Positions 1-6,078 of a stretch of DNA of 11,400 nucleotides are shown one piece after another. Both the position numbers and the translations under genes were made by a program. Origin of the DNA: Anaerolineae bacterium (lineage in GTDB: Bacteria > Chloroflexota > Anaerolineae > JAADDB01); NCBI GenBank assembly GCA_015489285.1, contig WGAA01000054.1, positions 1 through 11,400 of the forward strand, in the 5' to 3' direction. How positions within the stretch are numbered: the stretch's first letter is position 1; each line of letters starts with the position of its first letter. The notes beneath the pieces are model-generated. The model saw only the letters and a program-made list of their open reading frames with translations, made no database searches and was not told where the DNA came from.

Positions 1-1335
1 AAGCAGAATCAGATGCGCCGGGTGGGAACGCCCTATCTGGTGGGCATCATGAACGATTACGACCTGTTGCCGGTGTACAACTACCAGTACGGGAGTCACC
101 CGGAGGCCCACAAGATCTCCAAAGAGGTGTGGAAGGCCCTCTTCACCCAGGGAGTGCCCGACGGCTGCCATTACGGCTGTATGCTCTCCTGTTCCCACGC
201 GGTGGATCACTTCCACCTAAGGACGGGGCCGTTCCGCGGGCAGGCGGTACTCGTGGACGGGCCGGAATACGAGAACGCGGCCGGATTGGGCGCCAATCTG
301 GGCATCTTCGACCCCATCCAGGTGCTGGAGCTCAACTTCTACTGTGACACGTACGGGGTGGATACCATCTCCTTTGGGGTCTCCATGGCCTTCGCCATGG
401 AGTGCTATCAGCGGGGCATCCTGACGAAGGAGCACACGGGGGGCCTGGAGCTCACGTGGGGGAATTTCGACGCGGTCGTGGAGGTCCTCCACCAGCTGGC
501 TCTGGGCCAGGGATTTGGCCGCATTGTGGGCCAGGGTGTACGCTGGATGAAGCGGTTCTTCATCGAGGAGCTGGGAGCGGATCCTCAGCTGGTGAACGAC
601 ATCGGCATGGAGGTCAAGGGGTTGGAGTTCTCCTTCTACGTGACGAAGGAGTCCCTGGCCCAGCAAGGGGGATACGCCATCGCCAACAAGGGCCCTCAGC
701 ACGACGAAGCGTGGCTCATCTTCATGGACATGGTCAACAACCAGATCCCGACCTTCGAGGACAAAGCGGAGGCCCTCCACTACTTCCCCATGTGGCGAAC
801 GTGGTTCAGTTTGCACGGGCTGTGTAAGCTCCCGTGGAATGACATCGAACCCGCGGACAACGCGCTCCAACCCGAACCCCACAAAGTGCCGGAACACGTG
901 GAGAATTACTGCTGGCTCTACGAGGGGATGACGGGCATCCCTGTGACGGGCGACGACCTCATCCTTCAGAGCGAGAAGGTGTACAACTTCCAGCGTGTCT
1001 TCAACCTGCGCCGCGGGTCCGGCCGCAGGGAACACGATTATCCTCCCTACCGCGCGGTTGGTCCGGTGACCGTGGAGGAGTACGAGTCCCGTCGGGAGCG
1101 GTATGATCGACAGTTGAAGGAGGAAATCGGCGTCGACCCCGAAGGGTTGAGCACGGAGGAGAAGATGCGCATCCTGCGGGAGTACCGCATGAACCGGTAT
1201 GAGCAGCTTCTGGACGCGGTGTACGAACGCCGCGGCTGGACCCGGGAAGGGATCCCGACGCTGGAGACGTTGAAGCGGTTGGGTATCGACTTCCCCGATG
1301 TGGTCCGGGTCGTGCAGGCCGCGTTGAACTCGTGA
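1..1335 (+). CDS. Aldehyde:ferredoxin oxidoreductase family protein, C-terminal part (5' end outside window)
   Basis: The reading frame is open to base 1, so the gene starts upstream; about 440 residues are visible of a family that usually has about 600. Family members are cytoplasmic tungsten (or molybdenum) bis-pterin enzymes with one 4Fe-4S cluster, oxidising aldehydes or related compounds with ferredoxin as acceptor. Counting from the Met at base 13, the cluster cysteines are C52, C56 and C60, with the distal one at C271 in a GLC motif. The pterin-binding motif DTYGVD is at 112-117, within the family block GPEYEN...DTISFG (83-122). Oddities: the cysteine spacing is CX3CX3C rather than the usual CX2CX3C; the second pterin motif reads SLHGLC instead of DxxGLC; and the block after EVKGLE (200-205) lacks the usual YDPR. 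This points to a divergent subfamily with unknown substrate. It is followed almost directly by a MoaD-like gene. Confidence 0.88.
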   Translation, partial: KQNQMRRVGTPYLVGIMNDYDLLPVYNYQYGSHPEAHKISKEVWKALFTQGVPDGCHYGCMLSCSHAVDHFHLRTGPFRGQAVLVDGPEYENAAGLGANLGIFDPIQVLELNFYCDTYGVDTISFGVSMAFAMECYQRGILTKEHTGGLELTWGNFDAVVEVLHQLALGQGFGRIVGQGVRWMKRFFIEELGADPQLVNDIGMEVKGLEFSFYVTKESLAQQGGYAIANKGPQHDEAWLIFMDMVNNQIPTFEDKAEALHYFPMWRTWFSLHGLCKLPWNDIEPADNALQPEPHKVPEHVENYCWLYEGMTGIPVTGDDLILQSEKVYNFQRVFNLRRGSGRREHDYPPYRAVGPVTVEEYESRRERYDRQLKEEIGVDPEGLSTEEKMRILREYRMNRYEQLLDAVYERRGWTREGIPTLETLKRLGIDFPDVVRVVQAALNS

Positions 1336-1337
1336 GC

Positions 1338-1345
1338 AAGGAGGT
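1338..1345 (+). promoter_or_regulatory. Shine-Dalgarno that decides the MoaD-like start
   Basis: AAGGAGGT lies just after the oxidoreductase stop codon and 4 bases before the GTG at 1350. The earlier in-frame GTG at 1332, which overlaps the oxidoreductase stop, has no ribosome-binding site in front of it, and the site seen here would fall inside that longer reading. This supports 1350 as the real start. Confidence 0.7.
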
Positions 1346-1349
1346 GAGC

Positions 1350-1556
1350 GTGGGTAAATTGCGTGTCAACGATAAGTTCGAGGTGGATTGGCAACCGGGG
1401 ATGACGATTCGGGATGTGATCCGTAAGCTGAATTTTACCTTCCCTATGCTGGTCGTGACGGTCAACGGGAAGGTGGTGCCGAAGGAGGATTGGGATACGT
1501 ATGAGCTCCGGGAGGAGGATAACGTGCGTGTCCTTCACATGATAGCCGGTGGGTAA
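1350..1556 (+). CDS. MoaD/ThiS-like ubiquitin-fold sulfur carrier protein
   Basis: A 68-residue protein ending in AGG-stop; the C-terminal Gly-Gly is the hallmark of MoaD/ThiS sulfur carriers, which are adenylated by a MoeB/ThiF-type E1 enzyme and converted to a thiocarboxylate. The body (MTIRDVIRKLNF, then VVTVNGKVV, then EEDNVRVLHMIAGG) fits a beta-grasp fold: the NG turn and the hydrophobic strand before the tail are typical of ThiS/MoaD. It sits immediately downstream of a tungsten/molybdenum pterin enzyme, a frequent pairing, so the likely role is dithiolene sulfur supply for that pterin cofactor. A ThiS-like role in thiamine synthesis cannot be excluded from sequence alone. Start chosen at GTG 1350 because of the ribosome-binding site at 1338-1345; a GTG at 1332 would add six residues and give a 4-base overlap with the upstream gene. 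Confidence 0.82.
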   Translation: MGKLRVNDKFEVDWQPGMTIRDVIRKLNFTFPMLVVTVNGKVVPKEDWDTYELREEDNVRVLHMIAGG

Positions 1557-1560
1557 GGGA

Positions 1561-1600
1561 AAGAGGGCCTCGGCCGCTTGAGCGCCGAGGCCCTCTTTCG
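1561..1600. terminator. Bidirectional intrinsic terminator between convergent genes
   Basis: A perfect 14-bp stem (AAGAGGGCCTCGGC at 1561-1574 pairing with 1584-1597) with a 9-base loop, followed by TTTCGTTT on the plus strand. On the minus strand the stem is followed by CTCTTTCCC. It lies 4 bases after the MoaD-like stop and just downstream of the sodA stop on the other strand, so it can serve both genes. Confidence 0.85.
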
Positions 1601-1601
1601 T

Positions 1602-2213
1602 TTAACGGAGGGCCGCAAAACGACGGGCGACCTCCTCCCAATTGACCACGCTCCACCAGTTGGCGATGTACTCCGCGCGACGGTTCTGGTACTTCAGGTA
1701 GTATGCGTGCTCCCAGACGTCCAGCCCGAGGATAGGGGTGAACCCTTCCATGAGGGGATTATCCTGGTTCGGGGTAGAATACACCTTCAAGTGGCCAAAG
1801 GCGTCCACCACAAGCCAGGCCCAGCCACTGCCGAACCGGGTGGCCGCGGTTGTCGAGAACAGGTCCTTGAACTGGGCAAAACCGCCGAAGGTCTCGGTAA
1901 TGACGCGGGCCAGCTCCCCTTCGGGCTCTCCGCCGCCGTTGGGGCTCATGACCGTCCAGAACAGGCTGTGATTGGCGTGGCCACCCCCATTGTTCCGCAC
2001 GGCCGTTCGGATGTCCTCGGGCACACTGGCCAGGTTCCGCAGCAGGGTCTCCAGGGGGACATCCTGCAAGTAGGGGTACTTCTCCAGCGCGGCGTTCAAC
2101 TTCTTCACATACCCCCCGTGATGCTTCGTGTGGTGGATCTCCATCGTTCGGGCGTCGATATAGGGCTCCAACGCGTCGTAAGGGTAGGGCAAAGCAGGTA
2201 GTTCAAAAGCCAT
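1602..2213 (-). CDS. sodA: Superoxide dismutase, Mn-type (Fe/Mn family)
   Basis: A 203-residue cytoplasmic enzyme (no signal peptide) that disproportionates superoxide to oxygen and peroxide. Metal ligands are visible: H27 in EIHHTKHH, the His of GGHANHSLFW, and Asp and His of DVWEHAYYLKYQ; Y35 is the gateway tyrosine. The GGGHANHSLFW block, the GSGWAWLV block and STPNQDNPL are the Mn-type variants, though metal choice cannot be proven from sequence. Start chosen at the ATG ending at 2213 because GAGGAGGT lies 4 bases upstream on the minus strand and the family N-terminus (FELPALPYPYDALEP) begins here; a longer reading to 2306 would run through the promoter. It has its own promoter (2278-2306) and terminator, so it is probably monocistronic. 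Confidence 0.97.
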   Translation of the reverse strand: MAFELPALPYPYDALEPYIDARTMEIHHTKHHGGYVKKLNAALEKYPYLQDVPLETLLRNLASVPEDIRTAVRNNGGGHANHSLFWTVMSPNGGGEPEGELARVITETFGGFAQFKDLFSTTAATRFGSGWAWLVVDAFGHLKVYSTPNQDNPLMEGFTPILGLDVWEHAYYLKYQNRRAEYIANWWSVVNWEEVARRFAALR

Positions 2214-2277
2214 GATGACCTCCTCGTGTGTGTGTTCAGAAAGGATGTTGAGGGAAGCATCCTCTTCCCTGCTCTCC

Positions 2278-2306
2278 AGTGTACCCCAAAAGGGCCGACA
2301 GGGCAA
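2278..2306 (-). promoter_or_regulatory. Probable sigma70-type promoter of sodA
   Basis: On the minus strand, TTGCCC (2301-2306) and TACACT (2278-2283) are separated by exactly 17 bases; each matches 4 of 6 consensus bases. Transcription would start near 2271, giving a leader of about 58 bases. A 26-bp palindrome directly abuts the -35 on its upstream side. Confidence 0.5.
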
Positions 2307-2332
2307 ATAAAGAAACGCGCCTGTTTCTTTAT
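2307..2332. promoter_or_regulatory. Palindrome adjoining the sodA -35, candidate operator
   Basis: Perfect 10-bp inverted repeat: ATAAAGAAAC, a 6-base spacer GCGCCT, then GTTTCTTTAT. It begins on the base next to the proposed sodA -35. The arms are AT-rich in a GC-rich genome and no T-run suits a terminator for either strand, so a protein-binding site for sodA control is the better reading. Which regulator binds is unknown. Confidence 0.45.
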
Positions 2333-2347
2333 CCGGGGTTCTGGAAG

Positions 2348-2403
2348 TAACGAGTAACGAGTGACGAGTAATCGGATGGCGGGGGAAGACAACGATTAAC
2401 GAT
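2348..2403. repeat. Degenerate heptamer repeats (YNACGNN), left of the 121-bp element
   Basis: Consecutive 7-base units TAACGAG (2348), TAACGAG (2355), TGACGAG (2362) and TAATCGG (2369), then CAACGAT (2390) and TAACGAT (2397). The same unit pattern recurs throughout the gene-free regions of the window. No coding potential. Confidence 0.8.
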
Positions 2404-2440
2404 GGCTCCCCTGAAAAAAGGTGGTATGAGACTCGACGAC

Positions 2441-2487
2441 TCCCTACATGTAGTGCTAAATGGCCTCCAAGGCACTATATGTAGTGG
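2441..2487. promoter_or_regulatory. Tandem NrdR-box-like sites
   Basis: Two 16-bp sites, 2441-2456 (core CCCTACATGTAGTG) and 2472-2487 (core CACTATATGTAGTG), separated by 15 bases with centres 31 bp apart. NrdR, the ATP-cone repressor of ribonucleotide reductase genes, is known to bind pairs of 16-bp palindromes of the type acaCwAtATaTwGtgt separated by 15-16 bp. Box 2 covers the -10 of a possible minus-strand promoter. No ribonucleotide reductase gene is in the window. Confidence 0.55.
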
Positions 2488-2502
2488 TATTCACCTTCGC
2501 AA
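2474..2502 (-). promoter_or_regulatory. Possible minus-strand promoter inside the NrdR-like region
   Basis: On the minus strand TTGCGA (2497-2502) and TATAGT (2474-2479) are separated by 17 bases; they match 4 and 5 of 6 consensus bases. The -10 lies wholly in box 2, and box 1 would lie just downstream of the start site near 2467, the usual repressing geometry. The first gene reached is sodA, about 250 bases on, which also has a nearer promoter. Confidence 0.4.
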
Positions 2503-2749
2503 ATTGAGTTTTTTCAGTAGAGCCAACGATTGACGATTAACGATTAAAAGGGTGGCGTGAAGAGAAGGCTGATTCTACAATGCTAACCTCTTGTCCAAGT
2601 TACGCATCACGAATCACGCATCACGACTAACGAGTAACGGAGTAACGAGTAATTGGTTGGCGTGGCAGCAAGGTTCTCACCGGCGCCTGACGCATGACGG
2701 GTGACGAATGACGAACGACCAACGACGAACGAAAGGTTGGCCCGGCAAC

Positions 2750-2796
2750 GCCGGGCGCTGAACCGCCCGGCTCATCCTAGCGAAGGCCTGCGGCCT
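2750..2796 (+). repeat. Two-hairpin repeat, copy 1
   Basis: Hairpin A: GCCGGGCG (2750-2757), loop CTGAAC, CGCCCGGC (2764-2771). Linker TCATCCTAGCGA. Hairpin B: AGGCC, TGC, GGCCT (2784-2796). It differs from the copy at 10554-10600 at a single base in the loop. Confidence 0.8.
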
Positions 2797-2909
2797 ATGG
2801 CTAACGAGTGACGAGTAACGAGTAACCAGCTGGCGTGAAGACGAGGTGGACCCTACAACGCCAACTTATCTTCGAGTTACGCATTACGCATCACGTATTA
2901 CGTCATCAC

Positions 2910-2975
2910 GCCAAGCTGCGCCTGCTGTGCCGACGTCCTCATCGGCGCCTGACGCCTGACGCATGACGAATGACG
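2910..2975 (+). repeat. Dispersed core repeat, plus orientation
   Basis: Contains the conserved core GTGCCGACGTCCTCA followed by TCGGCGCCTGACGC, preceded by GCCAAGCTGCGCCT and followed by TGACGNN heptamers. Matching copies: partial at 2673-2715 (plus), 10044-10110 and 10143-10215 (minus), and 10748-10818 (plus). Confidence 0.75.
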
Positions 2976-3015
2976 TTACGCATCACGCATCATGCCGCCA
3001 ATTCCCGACGTCCTT

Positions 3016-3047
3016 TTGAATTTACGCTCGGATTGGAGTAGTATAGT
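3016..3047 (+). promoter_or_regulatory. Possible promoter of the dimethylargininase-family gene
   Basis: TATAGT at 3042-3047 is a good -10 (5 of 6). The -35 is unclear: TTGAAT (3016-3021) gives a long 20-base spacer, while TTTACG (3021-3026) gives 15. It lies just outside the repeat block, about 40 bases before the start codon. Confidence 0.35.
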
Positions 3048-3083
3048 ACCGTAGAAGATTATCACGGAGGGGGCAGACATTTC

Positions 3084-3896
3084 ATGGTGCGGAATGAGGG
3101 CACGGGGTTACGGCGCGCGCTTGTGTGTCGTCCGGGGAGGGAGTATGTATCCTTGGACGATCCCCAACGTCATAACTTCCTCGACCTCCCCGACCTCGCC
3201 CTGGCCCAGGCCCAACACGATGCGTTGACCCGCACCTTGCGTGAGCACCGCGTGGCGATCACGTCCCTGCCGGAGCTTCCGGGCCACCCCAATTCCGTCT
3301 TCACGCGCGATCCGATACTGGTGACCGGGGAGGGGTATGTGCACCTGCGCATGGGGTTATCCACCCGGCGGGGGGAGGAAGCGTGGCTCGCGCGGCACCT
3401 GGAGGACGAGGGCTTCCCCTGCGTGGGACGCATCGAGCCGCCGGGAACGGTGGAGGGGGGAGACGTCATCCTTGCCGGCCGGGTGGCCTTTGTCGGGCAC
3501 TCCGGCCGGACGAACGAGGAGGGCATTCGCCAGCTCCGGCGAATCCTGAGCCACCTGGGCGTCCACGACGTGCGCGTTGCGCCCGTCCCCGACCGGTATC
3601 TCCACATCGGAGGGGCCATGAGCATGGTGGCACCGGACCGGGTCGTCGCCTGTTCCGGCCGGTTTCCTCGCGACTTCTTCTCCGGGTTCGACGTCATATG
3701 GGTCGCCCGGACGCGGGCCACCGGGGCCAACGTCATCTGCCTTGCTCCCAACCGGGTCATCGCGGAAGCCGCGGAGACGTCCCTTATTCAAACGCTGGAA
3801 GATCACCGGGTGACCGTGATCCCCCTGGATCTTTCCGAGTTCGTCAAAGGGGGGGGCGGCCCGACCTGCTTGATTCAACCGCTTCAAAACGCGTAA
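3084..3896 (+). CDS. Dimethylargininase / arginine deiminase superfamily hydrolase
   Basis: A 270-residue protein of the guanidino-group-modifying superfamily (five-bladed propeller fold), which cleaves or transfers guanidino groups through a covalent Cys intermediate. Expected active-site residues are present in order: D76 in FTRDP, E124 in VEGGD, H174 in HIGGAM and C262 in GGGGPTCL. Their spacing is close to that known for Pseudomonas aeruginosa dimethylarginine dimethylaminohydrolase (D66, E114, H162, C249), so citrulline-forming hydrolysis of methylated arginine, or of arginine itself, is the best guess; the substrate cannot be fixed from sequence. The length fits DDAH (about 250-290) rather than full arginine deiminase (about 400). 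No signal peptide. GGAGGGGG lies about 10 bases before the ATG. The CLC gene follows after 23 bases, so they are likely co-transcribed. No arginine-pathway gene is nearby. Confidence 0.83.
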   Translation: MVRNEGTGLRRALVCRPGREYVSLDDPQRHNFLDLPDLALAQAQHDALTRTLREHRVAITSLPELPGHPNSVFTRDPILVTGEGYVHLRMGLSTRRGEEAWLARHLEDEGFPCVGRIEPPGTVEGGDVILAGRVAFVGHSGRTNEEGIRQLRRILSHLGVHDVRVAPVPDRYLHIGGAMSMVAPDRVVACSGRFPRDFFSGFDVIWVARTRATGANVICLAPNRVIAEAAETSLIQTLEDHRVTVIPLDLSEFVKGGGGPTCLIQPLQNA

Positions 3897-3919
3897 GCGA
3901 TGATTTATAGGAGGTATCC

Positions 3920-5968
3920 ATGACATCACAGACGCAGGAGACTGTTATTACATTACCCCGGAAAGCGGCGCGGCCGTTGGCCCGCTGGTTGACCCGGCTT
4001 GCGCCGCCTCCCTATCTCGTCCTTTCCATTATCGCCGTCCTCATCGGCGTGGGCACCGGATACGGTGCGGTCATCTTCATCCGCTCCCTGGAGTTCGTGC
4101 AGCACATTGCTGAGGGGCTTCGGGAAGATCTCGGCATCATCGGCATGTTCCTTTCTCTGGGTGTTGGGGGCGCGTTGGGAGCGCCCCTTATCGTGTACGT
4201 GGCCAGTGAGGCCCGGGGGCACGGTGTTCCCGAGGTGATGATGGCCATCGCGGTACACGGGGGCCGCATCCGCCCTCGAGTCGTCGTTGTCAAGGCCGTC
4301 GCCTCGGCCCTGACCATCGGCTCCGGCGGGTCGGCAGGACGTGAGGGGCCCATCGTCCAGATCGGGTCCGCACTGGGGTCGACCCTGGGACAGTGGTTGG
4401 CCTTCTCCGAGGAACGCATCAAGATCCTGGTGGCTGCCGGGGCGGCCGGTGGTATTGCGGCCACGTTCAACGCCCCCATTGCCGGTGTCATCTTCGCCCT
4501 GGAGGTCATTCTCGGCGAGTTCAGCATGGGATACTTCGGGGTCGTCGTCATCGCGTCCGTGTCGGCCAGCATTATCAGCCGGGCGTATTTGGGCGCGGCG
4601 CCGGCCTTCCACGTGCCCGCGTACGGGCTGAACTCGGTGTGGGAAATTCCCCTCTACGTGGGCATCGGCATAGTTTCCGCGCTTCTGGCCGTCTTCTTCA
4701 TTGTCATTCTCTACAAGGCAGAGGACATTTTCGAAGCCTGGAAGGCACCGGAGGTCATCAAGCCCGTCGTCGGCATGTTGCTTACCGGCGTGGTCGCCCT
4801 CTTCTACCCCCAGGTCCTGGGGCCCGGGCTCCACTTCATCGGCGAGGCTATCGCCGTCAACATGCAGATGAGCCTCAAGCTCCTGGCTCCGCTGGCCATC
4901 GCCAAACTCATCGCCACCAGCTTCACCCTGGGGGCGGGGAACTCAGGTGGTGTTTTCGCACCCTCCCTCTTCGCCGGAGCCGCGTTGGGGGGCAGCTTGG
5001 GGATCATTTTCAAGCAACTGTTCCCTCATCTTTACATCAACCCCGGCGCTTACGCCCTGGTGGGGATGGCGGCCACCTTCGCGGGCGCGGCCCGTGCGCC
5101 CATTACCGCCATCCTCATCGTCTTCGAAATGTCCAACGACTACCGCCTTATCCTCCCCCTCATGCTGGCCACGGTCATCAGCACGGCCATTGCCCATTAC
5201 ATCCACCCCGAATCCATCTACACCCTGAAGCTGGCCCGTCGGGGCATCGTCATTCGCCACGGCCGGGACATCGACGTCATGCAGAGCGTGACGGTCGAGC
5301 AAGCCATGCAGCGCAACCCGGTCACCGTTCCTCCCACCATGCCCTTGAAGGAGCTCGCGGACATGTTCGTTCAAGCCCACGGCCACGGCTTCCCCGTGGT
5401 CGACGAGCAGGGGAACCTGGTGGGCATCGTCTCCCTCACCGATTACCAGGAAGCAGCGAAGCGGAAGGACGCGGACCGGCTTACCGTGGGGGATATCATG
5501 ACGCGTGACCTCATCGTCGCCTACCCCGACGAGACCTTGTGGGAGGCCCTGCGCAAGCTGGGCTTGCGGGACGTGAGTCGGTTGCCCGTGGTCTCCCGCC
5601 AGAACCCCCGGCAGCTTCTGGGGCTCATCCGACGGCGGGACATCATCCGGGCGTACAATCTGGCCATTGCCCGACGGGGGGAGATTGCCCAGCGGTTGCA
5701 GGAGCTTCGCGTAGGCGAGGGGGATGCGGAGTACATCCGGGTGGATTTGCCCGCGGATGCCTGGGCCGTGGGGAAGCGGGTCCGGGAACTGCACCTGCCC
5801 GAGGATTGTGTCCTGGTTTCCGTCCGACGGGGGCGTCGCATCATCATCCCTCACGGGGATACCGTCCTTCAGCCCGGCGACCGCATCACCATCTTCACCA
5901 CGCGGGAGTGCAAGCCTCGGGTGATGAACATCCTCAGCCTGGGCAAGGACATCCAGGAGGAGGGGTGA
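3920..5968 (+). CDS. CLC-family anion channel/transporter with CBS pair and TrkA_C domain
   Basis: A 682-residue inner-membrane protein. The membrane part (about 30-435) carries the CLC anion-pathway motifs: GHGVPE (100-105), GREGP (140-144, with E142 as the gating glutamate) and GGVFAP (343-348). The cytoplasmic part has two CBS motifs (about 458-510 and 522-580), which bind adenine nucleotides in related proteins, and a TrkA_C-like domain (about 600-665, ending QPGDRITIF). Two key positions differ from the E. coli exchanger: the central Ser107 is His101, and the internal proton glutamate Glu203 is V196 in FALEV, the residue found in eukaryotic CLC chloride channels. This hints at passive anion conduction, but some prokaryotic CLCs exchange without that glutamate. 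The fluoride-type GREGV/T variant is absent. AGGAGGT lies 4 bases before the ATG. Probably in an operon with the preceding hydrolase. Confidence 0.93.
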   Translation: MTSQTQETVITLPRKAARPLARWLTRLAPPPYLVLSIIAVLIGVGTGYGAVIFIRSLEFVQHIAEGLREDLGIIGMFLSLGVGGALGAPLIVYVASEARGHGVPEVMMAIAVHGGRIRPRVVVVKAVASALTIGSGGSAGREGPIVQIGSALGSTLGQWLAFSEERIKILVAAGAAGGIAATFNAPIAGVIFALEVILGEFSMGYFGVVVIASVSASIISRAYLGAAPAFHVPAYGLNSVWEIPLYVGIGIVSALLAVFFIVILYKAEDIFEAWKAPEVIKPVVGMLLTGVVALFYPQVLGPGLHFIGEAIAVNMQMSLKLLAPLAIAKLIATSFTLGAGNSGGVFAPSLFAGAALGGSLGIIFKQLFPHLYINPGAYALVGMAATFAGAARAPITAILIVFEMSNDYRLILPLMLATVISTAIAHYIHPESIYTLKLARRGIVIRHGRDIDVMQSVTVEQAMQRNPVTVPPTMPLKELADMFVQAHGHGFPVVDEQGNLVGIVSLTDYQEAAKRKDADRLTVGDIMTRDLIVAYPDETLWEALRKLGLRDVSRLPVVSRQNPRQLLGLIRRRDIIRAYNLAIARRGEIAQRLQELRVGEGDAEYIRVDLPADAWAVGKRVRELHLPEDCVLVSVRRGRRIIIPHGDTVLQPGDRITIFTTRECKPRVMNILSLGKDIQEEG

Positions 5969-5975
5969 GGGCGAT

Positions 5976-6004
5976 TTGTCCCACCGGGCGAGGTGATCTA
6001 TATT
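5976..6004 (+). promoter_or_regulatory. Probable promoter of trpA
   Basis: TTGTCC (5976-5981) and TATATT (5999-6004) are spaced by exactly 17 bases and match 4 and 5 of 6 consensus bases. It sits in the 110-base gap after the CLC stop. The leader of about 67 bases contains a small hairpin (GTG.GGG/CCC.CAC, 6030-6046) but no run of Trp codons, so no attenuator is evident. Confidence 0.55.
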
Positions 6005-6078
6005 CCTTTTGCGGGCATCCATGACGGGCGTGGGGGCCTCCCGCACGTACCGAGGCATTCCCGGAGGATGCGAGCCTC

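Larger units (their letters stand above)
2404..2524. mobile_element. 121-bp inverted-repeat element, MITE-like
   Basis: The ends are inverted repeats: GGCTCCCCTGAAAAAA (2404-2419) against the complement of 2509-2524, 14 of 16 positions matching. An inner inverted repeat (2442-2456 against 2472-2486, 13 of 15) has the same centre, base 2464, so the whole block is one dyad. It is flanked on both sides by AACGAT (2398-2403 and 2525-2530), which would suit a target-site duplication but could equally come from the surrounding heptamer repeats. It encodes no protein. It could be a non-autonomous mobile element or a moved regulatory region. Confidence 0.45.
2524..2996. repeat. Composite repeat block: heptamer arrays, spacer motifs and two core copies
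   Basis: About 470 bases with no convincing gene. Runs of heptamers YNACGNN occur at 2524-2544, 2600-2656, 2688-2730, 2802-2828, 2877-2909 and 2950-2990. Between them lie a recurring GGCGTGAAGA ... TACAAYGCYAAC spacer (around 2549-2587 and 2832-2865), one two-hairpin repeat (2750-2796) and two copies of a conserved core (2673-2687 partial, and 2910-2950). Such heptamer repeats resemble in style the short tandemly repeated repetitive sequences described in filamentous cyanobacteria; relationship is not claimed. Confidence 0.75.

Noticed and set aside
1332..1349. Upstream GTG start for the MoaD-like gene, overlapping the oxidoreductase stop
   Set aside because: No ribosome-binding site precedes it, whereas a near-perfect one precedes the GTG at 1350.
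1578..2201. A 207-codon plus-strand frame across sodA
   Set aside because: It lies opposite a well-identified superoxide dismutase and has no family resemblance.
2524..2996. CRISPR array
   Set aside because: Units are 7 bases, contiguous and degenerate, with no unique spacers of constant length and no cas gene.
6010..6078. Tryptophan attenuator leader before trpA
   Set aside because: No Trp-codon run and no terminator with a T-run; only one small mismatched hairpin.
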